A stretch of 64,000 nucleotides of DNA from Puteibacter caeruleilacunae (GCA_005217565.1 SJCO01000001.1:685893-749892), one strand, 5' to 3'. Counted from the first letter of the stretch, positions 54,261 to 63,880 are shown. Translations and numbers: made by a program. The notes: generated by a model from the sequence alone, not told the origin.

Positions 54261-57200
54261 ATGAAAAAAAAATGTACCGCCGACAAAGGCTTCCCTTTGT
54301 TGGTAAAGATTTTGTATGTCATGAAAATTGCACTTTTTCTTATTGTGGTGTCTACGTTTTCGGTCTGTGCTAGCAGTCTGGGACAGAACACAAAACTAAA
54401 CCTAACACTTGAGAATTCTTCTGTTCATGATGTTCTCAAAGAAATAGAGAGTATTAGCGATTACTTTTTCTTTTATCAAGAGGAGGAGATCGACTTAAAT
54501 CGAAAAGTTGATCTAAAGATGAAGAATGCTAATATTAATCAAATTCTTGATTATATTTTGGATGGTACTGATCTAAAATATAAGGTGGTTGATAGATATA
54601 TTGTTATTAATACAGTTAAATCTAAATCTTCCATACAACAAGCAGAAAAGAAAAAAGTAAGTGGAACCGTTACTGATAATGCAGGAGAATCGTTACCAGG
54701 TGTATCGGTTGTCATAAAGGGAACTACCATTGGTACAGTAACCGATTTTGATGGTAAATTTACTCTTGATGGAGTAAGTGATAATACTACTTTAGTATTT
54801 TCTTTTGTAGGAATGAAGACTGAAGAGATTTCTGTTGATGGTCAGAGCGTGTTTAATGTCAAGTTGCAAGAGGATGCTATTGGTCTAGAGGAGGTTGTAG
54901 CCGTGGGGTATGGTGTCCAGAAAAAAGTGAATCTAACCGGATCTGTTGCAACAATTAATCGTGAGGAATTAGTTTCTGTTCCTGTTGCAAATACAGCACA
55001 ATCTTTGGCTGGAAAATTACCTGGATTGGTCGTAAAAGAAAGCACTGGAAAACCTGGTGCTCAACCTTCAATTAGTATCCGTGGTTTTGGCTCTCCATTA
55101 ATTATTGTTGATGGTATTGAACAGAGTAATTATGGAAACATTGATCCCAATGAGATTGAATCATTTTCAGTATTGAAGGATGCTTCGGCTGCTGTATATG
55201 GAGCAAAGGCAGGTAATGGAGTTATCTTGATTACAACAAAGAGAGGAAGTGAAGGGAAACCAACAATTAGTATAAATAGTTCTATAAATTTTCAGGGACC
55301 TACAATGTATCCTGATTTTGTAGATTCTTGGGAACTCGCAGTGGCTCATAATGAGATTGAACAATATCGTGAGGATTTAGCAACTTGGCAAGGAAAAGCT
55401 TATAATCAGCGATATGATACCTTTTCAGAAGAGGATATTGCAGCTATTAAGAATGGATCTTTACCAAGTACTAATTGGTTTGATGTGATTATGAAGGATT
55501 GGTCTCCAATGCAGACTCACAATGTGAATGTTAGTGGATCAGGCAAAGGAGTAAAATATTTCATCTCTGCTGGATATGTTGATCAGGATGGATTTTATAA
55601 GTCGAGTAGTACAGGAAAAAAACGTTACAATGTTCGTTCTAATGTTGACATAGATATAGCTCAGAATTTAACTGCAAGTTTGGATTTATCTGTTCGTCGC
55701 ACGACTGTGGAAGACGTTGCAAATGGAGACGCTAATGTATATCAAACATTATTAGTTGCCCGCCCTTGGTATCCAGAGAGTTATCCGGATCCAACGAAAA
55801 TGTCGTATACTGGATGGGATGCAAGGAATCCAATTAGTATGACCGATAGTGATTTGAGTGGTTACAACAAGCAACAGCGTAACTATTTTGTAGGTGCCTT
55901 GAAGGTGAGGTATAATTTCCCTTTCATTAAAGGACTGAATGCTGAAGCGAAATTGAACTATATCAATGATAATCAATATCAGAAGGTATTCCGACGTCCA
56001 TTTAGTTCATATTTATATGATAAAGAAAGTGATACTTACAGTCGCGTTGCTACAGAAAACTCTGATTATTACCTAAAAGATCATAGAAAAGATAAAGACA
56101 ATATCGTTTTTCAAATGATGTTGAACTATGATCGAAAATTTGGGGATCATGGAGTGAAAGGTTTGTTAGTTGGAGAGTATACTAGCGTTGAGTCGGATTA
56201 CATTACTGGTGATATAAAGGGATTTATTTCTCCAGCGGTGGATCAAATATTTGCAGGTAATTCAGAAACAAAAGGATTAACAGGCAGTGCCTATGAAGAG
56301 GGTAATGTGAGTTATGTTGGTCGTCTGAACTACGACTATTTAGGTAAGTATTTAGTTGAGACCACTTTCCGTGCCGATGCATCTTCTCGTTTCCATAAAG
56401 ACGTAAGATGGGGATTCTTTCCTAGTGTCGCTTTGGGATGGCGTATTAGTGAGGAGAATTTCCTGAAAAATGCTGCATCGTTCCTTGATAATGCAAAACT
56501 AAGATTATCGTATAGCCAGACTGGTTTTGATAGAAATGCAAATGCCTATCAGTATTTGTCAAGTTATGGATTTGATCAGCAGTACGTGGTAGAAGGAAAT
56601 GCCAATAAGACACTTGCATCTTCTGGTTTGGTTAATAAGGATGTTACCTGGGAGATGATGGAAACCTTTAATGCAGGTATTGATCTTACTGCATGGAATG
56701 GATTATTAGGTGTAGAGTTTGATTATTTTTATCGTTTAAGAGATGATATTCTAGGAACAAGAATTTCTACTCTACCTAATACGTTTGGTGCCACACTGCC
56801 TCAGGAAAATCTGAATAGTATTGATACCAGAGGTTTTGAGTTATCTCTTAATCACAAGAATAATATCAACTACTCTATTGGTGCCAATGTCTCATGGAAC
56901 CGTTCGAAATATAAAGATTGGGAAGAGCAAGAGTATGAGGATGAAGATGAGGATAGAATTAAACGAAAGAGTGGTAATTGGACAAACAGATGGTTTGGGT
57001 ATGAGACAACTGGCTATTTCCAGACCCAAGATGAAATTGCAAATGCAGAGATTGATTACGATAATTCAAATAAGAACAAGACTGTTGTTCCTGGTTTTCC
57101 AATTTATGTGGACCAAAATGACGATAAAGTAATTGATTGGCGTGATCAAGTTGTTTTAGGTAAAGGTAATACTCCGGAAGTAATGTTTGGATTCGACTTC

Positions 57201-57668
57201 TCATGCGATTACAAAGGATTTGACTTTAGTATGCTATGGCAGGGAGCAACAAATTATAATATGAATATTGTGGGTAATTTGAGAACTCCAATTATGACGC
57301 CTCAGATGTATAATATCCCACGTCATATCTTTGATAGAAGATGGTCGCCAGACAATCCTAATGCCGAATTTCCAAGGTTGGTTGATGTGGCAGGTGGGTA
57401 TTTATCTAAAACATCAGATATGTTTTTACGCTCTGCTCGATATCTACGTCTTAAAAATATTTCTTTTGGATATACACTTCCGAAGAAGTGGATAGCAACA
57501 ATTGGAGGATTAAGAAGTGTGCGTGTTTATTGCGCTGGCTATAATATGTTCACGTTTAATAATTTGAAGAAGTATGGAATTGATACTGAACGTGGAGGTA
57601 GCTATAATGGACGTGCTTATCCTATGATGCGTTCTTTCTCCTTTGGTGTAAATATAAAACTACAATAA
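54261..57668 (+). CDS. SusC-family TonB-dependent transporter with STN domain
   Basis: A 1135-residue transporter: signal peptide (to about 42, VCASSLGQ), STN domain (44-117, KLNLTLENSSVHDVLKEIE), CarboxypepD_reg (132-215), plug (VAVGYGVQKKVNLTGS, DASAAVYGAKAGNGVILITT) and beta-barrel. Compared with the usual DASAxAIYG, the motif lacks one residue (DASAAVYG). The barrel holds a very acidic stretch (EEQEYEDEDEDR). It works with the SusD 21 nt downstream and signals to the FecR upstream. Confidence 0.94.
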   Translation: MKKKCTADKGFPLLVKILYVMKIALFLIVVSTFSVCASSLGQNTKLNLTLENSSVHDVLKEIESISDYFFFYQEEEIDLNRKVDLKMKNANINQILDYILDGTDLKYKVVDRYIVINTVKSKSSIQQAEKKKVSGTVTDNAGESLPGVSVVIKGTTIGTVTDFDGKFTLDGVSDNTTLVFSFVGMKTEEISVDGQSVFNVKLQEDAIGLEEVVAVGYGVQKKVNLTGSVATINREELVSVPVANTAQSLAGKLPGLVVKESTGKPGAQPSISIRGFGSPLIIVDGIEQSNYGNIDPNEIESFSVLKDASAAVYGAKAGNGVILITTKRGSEGKPTISINSSINFQGPTMYPDFVDSWELAVAHNEIEQYREDLATWQGKAYNQRYDTFSEEDIAAIKNGSLPSTNWFDVIMKDWSPMQTHNVNVSGSGKGVKYFISAGYVDQDGFYKSSSTGKKRYNVRSNVDIDIAQNLTASLDLSVRRTTVEDVANGDANVYQTLLVARPWYPESYPDPTKMSYTGWDARNPISMTDSDLSGYNKQQRNYFVGALKVRYNFPFIKGLNAEAKLNYINDNQYQKVFRRPFSSYLYDKESDTYSRVATENSDYYLKDHRKDKDNIVFQMMLNYDRKFGDHGVKGLLVGEYTSVESDYITGDIKGFISPAVDQIFAGNSETKGLTGSAYEEGNVSYVGRLNYDYLGKYLVETTFRADASSRFHKDVRWGFFPSVALGWRISEENFLKNAASFLDNAKLRLSYSQTGFDRNANAYQYLSSYGFDQQYVVEGNANKTLASSGLVNKDVTWEMMETFNAGIDLTAWNGLLGVEFDYFYRLRDDILGTRISTLPNTFGATLPQENLNSIDTRGFELSLNHKNNINYSIGANVSWNRSKYKDWEEQEYEDEDEDRIKRKSGNWTNRWFGYETTGYFQTQDEIANAEIDYDNSNKNKTVVPGFPIYVDQNDDKVIDWRDQVVLGKGNTPEVMFGFDFSCDYKGFDFSMLWQGATNYNMNIVGNLRTPIMTPQMYNIPRHIFDRRWSPDNPNAEFPRLVDVAGGYLSKTSDMFLRSARYLRLKNISFGYTLPKKWIATIGGLRSVRVYCAGYNMFTFNNLKKYGIDTERGGSYNGRAYPMMRSFSFGVNIKLQ

Positions 57669-57689
57669 CAGCTTGAAAACAATCGAATT

Positions 57690-59477
57690 ATGAAAAAGAT
57701 AGTTTATATATTAACATTCATATTACTAGGTGTTTCATGTACCGACTCATTGTTGGATCGTGAGCCATTAGATAAGATATCTGAGACTGCCGTTTTTTCA
57801 AGTGCTTCTCTAGTTGATGCTAACTTGTTGGATCTATATGCTGATACTCAATTCCGAATGCCTTTTGATTATGGGGCAGGGTATTTGTCTGTTATTGTTC
57901 CTTACATGGGAGGTGAACTTGTTTCAAGAGGAGGTTGGTTTGGTGCAGAAAATTGGGTCGATCATACAGCCGCTGTTACAGAATCAACAACTGGAGTACT
58001 TAGTTACTGGGCATATAAACATGTACGAAACATTAATGAGTTTATTTTGAAGCTGGAGGAGGCGACTGATGTCGAAGATTTGGAAGATGATCAGAAGCAA
58101 GTAAAGTTAGCCGAGGCTCGCTTTTTAAGAGCTTATACTTACTTTGAAATGGTTAAGCGATATGGTGGCGTTCCATTGATTACAAAACCTCAATCTCAGG
58201 ATTTACCAGAGGATGAGTTATTTGTATCTCGTAATTCAGAAAAGGAGATCTACGATTTTATTGCAAGTGAAATGGATGAATTAGTTGATATTCTTCCTGC
58301 TCCATCAAATACCGAAAATGGACGGATTCATAAGTATGTTGCATTGGCTTTAAAATCCAGAGCTATGTTATATGCTGCTAGTGTTGCTGAGTATGGAGAG
58401 CAGCAATTAGACGGTTTGCTGGGGTTTCCATCATCTGAAGCTGCAGCATATTGGCAAAAGTCGTATGATGCTTCTAAAAAGATCGTTGCTGATAATGTGT
58501 ATTCATTGTATAATGGGGATGCAGATAAAGCAAAGAATTTTCAGAATATATTCTTGGACGAGGGTAATGCAGAAACCATCTTTGCTAAGATCTATAATGG
58601 TAAAGATGTTGTGGGTCATTCTTTTGATTTTTACCACTGGCCGGGATGTGATAGTCGCGTTGGCTGGGGCTCAGAAGGAATGCCTTACCTGGAAAGTGCA
58701 ATGGCTTTTGATTATATTGATGGAAGAAAAGGAACCGAGGATCTAACTGTTTTGAATAGCAACGAATTGATTGATTTTAATGAGTTGTATCAAGATAAAG
58801 ATCCAAGATTCCATGCATGTATAAATTATCCTGGCGGAACTTTTTCTGGATGTAAAATTTATGCTCATACTGGAACTTATTATAATGGAGAAACCATTAC
58901 TTCGGTCACTAAAATTGGTGAGTATGATGGCGAAGCCTGGTATGGTAAATCAGGGTGGTCACGTTTCCAAATTAAGACTGGTTTTGGATTGAAGAAGTTC
59001 CTTGATGAAGATAATGGAGTGCAAGTGAAAGCCGGAGAAAGTGATACTGATTGGCTTGTTTATCGCTATGCTGAAACATTATTAAATCTTGCAGAGGCGG
59101 CGTTTGAGTTGGGTAAACCTGATGAAGCAAAAGATTGCATTAATGAGTTGAGAAGAAGAGCAGGTATGCCTGAAGTAACAGGAACAATAACAATGGATGA
59201 AATTCGACATGAACGATTTGTTGAGCTTATGTTTGAAGATCATCGTTATTGGGATTTAATTAGATGGCGTACAGCTGTTCAAGAGCTTTCTTATGAACGT
59301 AGTGGTATTAAGCTTTATTTTGACTGGGATACGAAGAAATATGATGTAATGGTGAAGGAGAATGCCGAGAATAGATTACGTACTTTTGAAGAAAAGCACT
59401 ACTATTTGCCTATTTCTTTAACCCGAATTAGTAATAATTCAAATCTGGCTCCTGAGAATCCAGGTTATTCAGACTAA
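57690..59477 (+). CDS. SusD/RagB-family lipoprotein
   Basis: A 595-residue surface lipoprotein (lipobox GVSC, Cys17; TDSLLDREPLDKISE) that partners the preceding SusC. TPR-like part: LAEARFLRAYTYFEMVKRYGGVPLI. C-terminal part: RYAETLLNLAEAAFELGKPDEAKDCINELRRRAG, RHERFVELMFEDHRYWDLIRWR. A terminator identical to the one before the unit follows. Confidence 0.95.
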   Translation: MKKIVYILTFILLGVSCTDSLLDREPLDKISETAVFSSASLVDANLLDLYADTQFRMPFDYGAGYLSVIVPYMGGELVSRGGWFGAENWVDHTAAVTESTTGVLSYWAYKHVRNINEFILKLEEATDVEDLEDDQKQVKLAEARFLRAYTYFEMVKRYGGVPLITKPQSQDLPEDELFVSRNSEKEIYDFIASEMDELVDILPAPSNTENGRIHKYVALALKSRAMLYAASVAEYGEQQLDGLLGFPSSEAAAYWQKSYDASKKIVADNVYSLYNGDADKAKNFQNIFLDEGNAETIFAKIYNGKDVVGHSFDFYHWPGCDSRVGWGSEGMPYLESAMAFDYIDGRKGTEDLTVLNSNELIDFNELYQDKDPRFHACINYPGGTFSGCKIYAHTGTYYNGETITSVTKIGEYDGEAWYGKSGWSRFQIKTGFGLKKFLDEDNGVQVKAGESDTDWLVYRYAETLLNLAEAAFELGKPDEAKDCINELRRRAGMPEVTGTITMDEIRHERFVELMFEDHRYWDLIRWRTAVQELSYERSGIKLYFDWDTKKYDVMVKENAENRLRTFEEKHYYLPISLTRISNNSNLAPENPGYSD

Positions 59478-59511
59478 GTATTATTTTGGGGATTTGCTTA
59501 AAATGAAATAA

Positions 59512-59553
59512 ATATCAAAAAAGGCTGCGCATTGCGTGGCCTTTTTTTGTTCG
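59512..59553 (+). terminator. Terminator, right copy of a 42-bp direct repeat
   Basis: Identical over 42 bases to 52468-52509, with the same stem, ATT loop and seven T. It ends the second SusCD unit. Confidence 0.88.
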
Positions 59554-59602
59554 CGATATTTATTTAACTTCAGGTAGTTTAAATGACTAACTGATTAATA
59601 AA

Positions 59603-60352
59603 ATGATTTATCGGGGTATTTTAAGTATAATAGTAATCTTGCTATGTTCGTTTGCAGCAGACTTATTTAAAGATCAACAGTTGAGATATTCGAGGGTGAG
59701 GCAAGCCTATAAGGATAAAGGTGATAATATGTTGCTACTCTTAAAGAAAAAGGAGATTAAAAAAGATCAGCTTCAATTATATATCAGAGCATTTAAAAAA
59801 GAAAAGGAAATAGAATTGTGGGGAAGGAATAATATCGATAAGAAATTTCAACTCATCAAGACTTATGATGTATGCCGAACATGTGGAACGCTAGGCCCTA
59901 AAAGAGAACAAGGTGATTTACAAATCCCTGAGGGATTCTATCATATCAACAGGTTTAATCCTTACAGTAACTATTACCTTTCTTTGGGCATAAATTATCC
60001 CAATAAATCTGATCGAATTTTGGGAGTTAAAGGAAATCTTGGAGGAGATATATTCATTCATGGAGCATGCGTAACTATAGGCTGTTTACCAATAACTGAT
60101 AACCAAATAAAAGAGTTGTATATTTTCTGTATTGAAGCTAAGAACAGTGGTCAAAAGACTATACCTGTCAGTATTTTTCCTTCCAGGCTGACAGAAAAAG
60201 AATTGGCTCGATTAAAATCAAGATATGCTAATAATATAGATAAAATAGGACTCTGGACTGATTTAAAAAAAGGATATGACCTTTTTAATACCTCAAGGCA
60301 ACTTCCAAGTATTGGCTTCTTATCATCAGGTCGTCATATCGTAAAGAATTAG
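59603..60352 (+). CDS. L,D-transpeptidase-fold (YkuD) protein, YafK-like
   Basis: A 249-residue protein with an N-terminal export segment (GILSIIVILLCSFAADLF). The catalytic core includes GDLQIPEGFYHINRFNPYSNYYLSLGINYPN and FIHGACVTIGCLPIT, giving His153, Gly160 and the nucleophile Cys161. The EGFYxI and SLGINYPN blocks are those of the YafK branch, whose E. coli member releases Lpp from peptidoglycan. Here it may edit or cross-link the cell wall. It is transcribed after a terminator, probably alone. Confidence 0.9.
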   Translation: MIYRGILSIIVILLCSFAADLFKDQQLRYSRVRQAYKDKGDNMLLLLKKKEIKKDQLQLYIRAFKKEKEIELWGRNNIDKKFQLIKTYDVCRTCGTLGPKREQGDLQIPEGFYHINRFNPYSNYYLSLGINYPNKSDRILGVKGNLGGDIFIHGACVTIGCLPITDNQIKELYIFCIEAKNSGQKTIPVSIFPSRLTEKELARLKSRYANNIDKIGLWTDLKKGYDLFNTSRQLPSIGFLSSGRHIVKN

Positions 60353-60691
60353 GTAATTATTTGTTAATAAATCATTTAGTTTAGAAAAAAAAGAACATTT
60401 CATTGAACCATTTCGTAGGGTATAGTTGTTAGATTACTTAGTATAGTTTATATGCTATAGTAAAGTTGTTTATGTTTTACAGATACTGGCCGATTGAAGA
60501 GTGTGTGATTTCCTTTTGTAATGCATATGTAATAATGTATAAATAGACTAATGTGTATACTTATAGATTGTAAAATATATCGAGATAAAAGATCAGATTG
60601 TAATTAAAAATTAAAATTTACATTGAAGATCTTTTCTTTTGTAGATTAAAATAATTAATTTAGGGATGTTTTCAATTTAAGCAACAGAATC
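60353..60691. other. 339-nt AT-rich gap
   Basis: No gene, strong hairpin or clear promoter motif seen. The sequence is very AT-rich with many short direct repeats of the TTAGTATAG kind, likely just composition. Confidence 0.4.
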
Positions 60692-61147
60692 ATGATGAAT
60701 AAAACAACTTCTTTTAATTCAATCTGCCTCTTTTTTATTTCTAATGTAGATACAGGTTATGAGGCTAGCATCTACCATGGCATGACGATTGACACATTCG
60801 AAGGTACCTGGGAATTAAAGGGCCGCGATATGTTTGATGGTCTTGTGGTGGAAATCGAGAGAAATGATCATAATGATCTTATTGGGAAAGTAGTAAAAAC
60901 TAACAACAACAAGTATGTAAGAAAATTTGTTGATGCTGGTGATACTTGGGTAGCAGGTATCAAAAAGTCTCATGGGAGTGAGTTTGTACTAAGCGAGCAA
61001 AAAATTGCTGGAGAGTTGTTCAATGTATACGGACAGAACTCTACAACTGAGTTTGATGCTCATTTGGTGGATAAGGACACTATTTCTCTTCGTCCTATTC
61101 CTTATAACCCAAGAATATCTGAGATTATTTATAAAAGAGTGAAGTAG
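60692..61147 (+). CDS. Small protein of unknown function
   Basis: A 151-residue protein. The N-terminal stretch SFNSICLFFISNVDTGYE is only weakly hydrophobic and may be a poor or decayed signal peptide. The rest (TFEGTWELKGRDMFDGLVVEIERND, GKVVKT, WVAGIKKS, DTISLRPIPYNPRISEIIYKRV) has the strand pattern of a small lipocalin/DUF2147-like beta barrel, but no family was recognised. A second ATG follows the first directly. Confidence 0.6.
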   Translation: MMNKTTSFNSICLFFISNVDTGYEASIYHGMTIDTFEGTWELKGRDMFDGLVVEIERNDHNDLIGKVVKTNNNKYVRKFVDAGDTWVAGIKKSHGSEFVLSEQKIAGELFNVYGQNSTTEFDAHLVDKDTISLRPIPYNPRISEIIYKRVK

Positions 61148-61310
61148 CAGGTTGATGTAGGTATTTTAGATTATCAATCTTCTTTTATTGTGTTGCTTGA
61201 TTTTGTGCTGTTGTAAAAAGAAAACGAATAATCATTGAAGAGCACGGTTGATTAACAAGTATTTAAAGTGACGAACTTTAGTAATATGTTTTAATGACCA
61301 AAGTATTATG

Positions 61311-61336
61311 GAGGCTGTCGTATGACAGCCTCTTTT
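61311..61336. terminator. Terminator between convergent genes
   Basis: A perfect 9-bp stem GAGGCTGTC (61311-61319) with GACAGCCTC (61324-61332), loop GTAT, then TTTT on the plus strand. It may also stop the leftward operon. Confidence 0.8.
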
Positions 61337-61344
61337 GTATTATT

Positions 61345-62091
61345 CTAATTACGCGAATTTAGTAGGATCTCTTCCGCTTGCTTTAACTGTTCAAATTTTC
61401 CAAGATCAAACCACAATTTTGATTTATCATGATATGCTTGAATTTTTTGTGTTTTGGCTAGGTGCAAGTAGGTGTGGATAATCGAAAATTTACCTTCTTC
61501 GGTGATCAATTGAAATATATTCGGACTGATCACATGTATTCCACTAAATGCCAAGCGATTCTCATCTCCTTTTAGTGGGCGACTTTCTTTCACTTCCTTT
61601 GTTGAGATATTAGTCCAGCCTACAAGCTGTTGCTCGTCATTGAATAACAAATATCTTGAAGTTGAGCGATCCCTAACCACTAACGTAGCCATGTTTTCAT
61701 GCTCCTGATGCTGTGCAATAACATTTTTTAGACTCACCGATGAAATGATATCTACATTAATGATCAGGATAGGCTCATTTTCCTCTGTAAGCATTGACAG
61801 TAGAATTGATGATGCCTTCTTTAGTCCTCCTCCTGTATCTAATAGTTCATCCCTTTCGTCTGAGATTCTAATGTCTATATCAAAGTTGTTATGTTCCTCT
61901 AGAAAATCAATGATTTTTTGTCCGAAGTGATGGATGTTGATCACCACTTTGGTTACTCCTACGTCTTTTAAATTCTCAATACAATGTTGTAATAGTGGCT
62001 TGCCTGCTACTTCAACTAAAGCTTTGGGACGGTCATTGGTTAAAGGTCGCAGCCGACTACCAAGGCCGGCTGCAAATATCATAGCGATCAT
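61345..62091 (-). CDS. Sugar-1-phosphate nucleotidyltransferase, MurU-like
   Basis: A 248-residue enzyme that would join a sugar 1-phosphate to a nucleotide. The N-terminal FAAGLGSRLRPLTNDRPKALVEVAGKPLL motif, DTGGGLKKA and NVD (metal-binding Asp) are intact. Size and the DTGGG block match MurU (MurNAc-1-phosphate uridylyltransferase) more than mannose-1-phosphate guanylyltransferases. The third gene of a leftward operon with an AmgK-like kinase, it would complete the MurNAc or GlcNAc to UDP-sugar salvage route known from Pseudomonas. Substrate assignment rests on this pairing. Confidence 0.87.
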   Translation of the reverse strand: MIAMIFAAGLGSRLRPLTNDRPKALVEVAGKPLLQHCIENLKDVGVTKVVINIHHFGQKIIDFLEEHNNFDIDIRISDERDELLDTGGGLKKASSILLSMLTEENEPILIINVDIISSVSLKNVIAQHQEHENMATLVVRDRSTSRYLLFNDEQQLVGWTNISTKEVKESRPLKGDENRLAFSGIHVISPNIFQLITEEGKFSIIHTYLHLAKTQKIQAYHDKSKLWFDLGKFEQLKQAEEILLNSRN

Positions 62092-62152
62092 TCTTTTTAT
62101 GATTTTTATATTATTGGATCACAAGATGCAGAACCTCCAGTATTAGCAGTTA

Positions 62153-62287
62153 TTATACTTTATGCTTTATCTTTTTGGCTTTGCACAATTTATCCTTATC
62201 GTTGGCTACCCGGTTGCATTTCTTACAGCAAAAGGCCGCTCCTTCTTTGTCTTTATAGTCTTTCTTCTTACACCTTTTTTTTGCCAT
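62153..62287 (-). CDS. 44-residue Cys/Lys-rich protein
   Basis: Starts with ATG 5 nt after the kinase stop and ends 61 nt before the MurU-like gene. The protein is highly basic with Cys at 6, 20, 21, 24 and 35 (FCCKKCNRVANDKDKLCK), which could form a small zinc-binding knuckle. A longer frame reading back into the kinase gene is open but overlaps its coding end, so the short form is preferred. No known function; its place inside the operon and its tidy start support a real gene. Confidence 0.65.
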   Translation of the reverse strand: MAKKRCKKKDYKDKEGAAFCCKKCNRVANDKDKLCKAKKIKHKV

Positions 62288-62292
62288 ACCTG

Positions 62293-63717
62293 TTATTGTT
62301 GTTCTCTGTGGCTTAGAACAACATTTACAGGGAAATTGTTTTGCAAATGTTTGGCCATTCTTTCTGCTGCGTATACCGAGCGGTGCTGACCTCCTGTGCA
62401 TCCGAAACTTACGCATAAATGAGAAAAACCTCGCTCCAAATATTTTTTTACCGACTGATCTACTATACGGTAAACAGGAGTAAGAAATTCTTCCATTTCA
62501 GAATGCTCTTCAAGGAATCTTTTTACAGGTTCATCCATGCCTGTTAACTGCTTGTATTCATCATAGCGACCAGGATTGTGGATTGCTCTACAATCGAAGA
62601 TATGACCTCCTCCATTTCCTGATGGATCTACTGGCATTCCTTTTTTGTACGAAAAACTGGTGACTCTGATGGTCATTTTATTGTCGACTGAACTAATCTT
62701 TTTTAACACAGGTGAATCAATTAATGCATGTAATACTTTAAACAGCTCGGGTAATTCAATTGGTAACTGAGCGTTTTTCAATAGGTAATCGATGTTCTTC
62801 AAAGCATATGGAATACTCTTAAGGAAATGCTCTTTCTTTTCATAAAATCCACGGAATCCATATGCACCCATGGCTTGCATGATGCGAATAAGAACATATC
62901 CACAGAAGAACTGCTTAAATTTCTTCTTGTCAACCTCAATGTGCTGCTCTAATTGAGCAAGATAGTAGTCGAGTAGTTCGTCTCTAACTTCAGCAGGGAT
63001 ATCAGCCTTCGCATCGTATAATAGTGATGCTAAATCATATTGCAATGCTCCCTGACGACCTCCTTGATAATCGATAAAGAAAGGTTGATCATTATGAAGC
63101 ATGATATTGCGTGACTGGAAGTCGCGATACAAGAAATATTTGTGGTCTGCTTTGAGCAGGAACTTTGTAAACGTTTTGTAATCGTCTTCCAATGCTTGTT
63201 CGTCAAATGGGATGCGTGCTAACTTCAAGAAATAATATTTGAAGTAGTTTAAATCCCACATCATCGATTGCTTATCGAAAGCTTCACGAGGATAACAATT
63301 ACTCCAGTCCATTCCTTCTGATCCATTTAACTGGATAAGAGGTAGTTCTTTAAGAACCTTTTTGTACATTTCTGTGATGCGACCAGAGAATCCCTCTTTC
63401 TCACGATGTTCACTTAAGAATGAGAATAAGGTTGTATCTCCAAGGTCTTCCTGAAGATAGATGTCCTGCTTATCGTCAATTGCGTATATCGCAGGGACTT
63501 TAATTCCTTTGTTCTTAAATTGTTCAGAGAATTTTAGAAAAGCATTGTTCTCTTTTAAGTCTTCATTGTATGCACCTATTACACGGTGATTATTGCTACT
63601 CATTCTGCAATACTCACGGTATGATCCAGATGCAGGAAGCAATTCAAAATAGGTAATCTCTTCGCCGAAATGTGTTTCGAAAAGATGTATGAGTCGGTTT
63701 TTTATATCTTGTTTCAA
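62293..63717 (-). CDS. AmgK-like sugar kinase fused to RapZ C-terminal domain
   Basis: A 474-residue fusion. The N-terminal part (about 1-325) is an aminoglycoside-phosphotransferase-type kinase, with catalytic Asp199 and Asn204 (YRDFQSRN) and metal-binding Asp216 (FIDYQGG), close to AmgK, the anomeric MurNAc/GlcNAc kinase. The C-terminal part (about 340-474) is the RapZ C-domain: GGGHIFDCRAIHNPG and GCTGGQHRSV (439-448). In RapZ this domain binds glucosamine-6-phosphate, while the ATPase half is missing here. The operon then encodes a small Cys-rich protein and a MurU-like enzyme. A kinase under allosteric control by an amino sugar phosphate is a reasonable inference. Confidence 0.9.
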   Translation of the reverse strand: MKQDIKNRLIHLFETHFGEEITYFELLPASGSYREYCRMSSNNHRVIGAYNEDLKENNAFLKFSEQFKNKGIKVPAIYAIDDKQDIYLQEDLGDTTLFSFLSEHREKEGFSGRITEMYKKVLKELPLIQLNGSEGMDWSNCYPREAFDKQSMMWDLNYFKYYFLKLARIPFDEQALEDDYKTFTKFLLKADHKYFLYRDFQSRNIMLHNDQPFFIDYQGGRQGALQYDLASLLYDAKADIPAEVRDELLDYYLAQLEQHIEVDKKKFKQFFCGYVLIRIMQAMGAYGFRGFYEKKEHFLKSIPYALKNIDYLLKNAQLPIELPELFKVLHALIDSPVLKKISSVDNKMTIRVTSFSYKKGMPVDPSGNGGGHIFDCRAIHNPGRYDEYKQLTGMDEPVKRFLEEHSEMEEFLTPVYRIVDQSVKKYLERGFSHLCVSFGCTGGQHRSVYAAERMAKHLQNNFPVNVVLSHREQQ

Positions 63718-63880
63718 AGTATTTCTGTTTTAATTGTTATCGTACGTAAAGATAAAAGAAGGCTTTGAAAAACTATAACCAACAAACAATATCGAGGTAA
63801 AAAATGCTAAAAAAGACGTTTCAGACGACCTTATTATTGGCTTATTCAATTCTTATAATCTTTCAAATGGTTGTAAAAAC

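Noticed and set aside
54842-54920. DASAAVYG motif change in the third SusC as a frameshift
   Set aside because: The frame continues without a break through plug and barrel; it is a one-residue natural variation.
62153-62287. DYKDKE in the Cys-rich protein as a sign of an engineered tag
   Set aside because: Only a partial likeness to a FLAG tag in a Lys/Asp-rich natural protein; nothing else suggests engineering.
62288-62416. Long form of the Cys-rich protein
   Set aside because: The extra 43 codons overlap the conserved RapZ C-terminal coding region; the ATG at 62287 starts neatly after the kinase stop.
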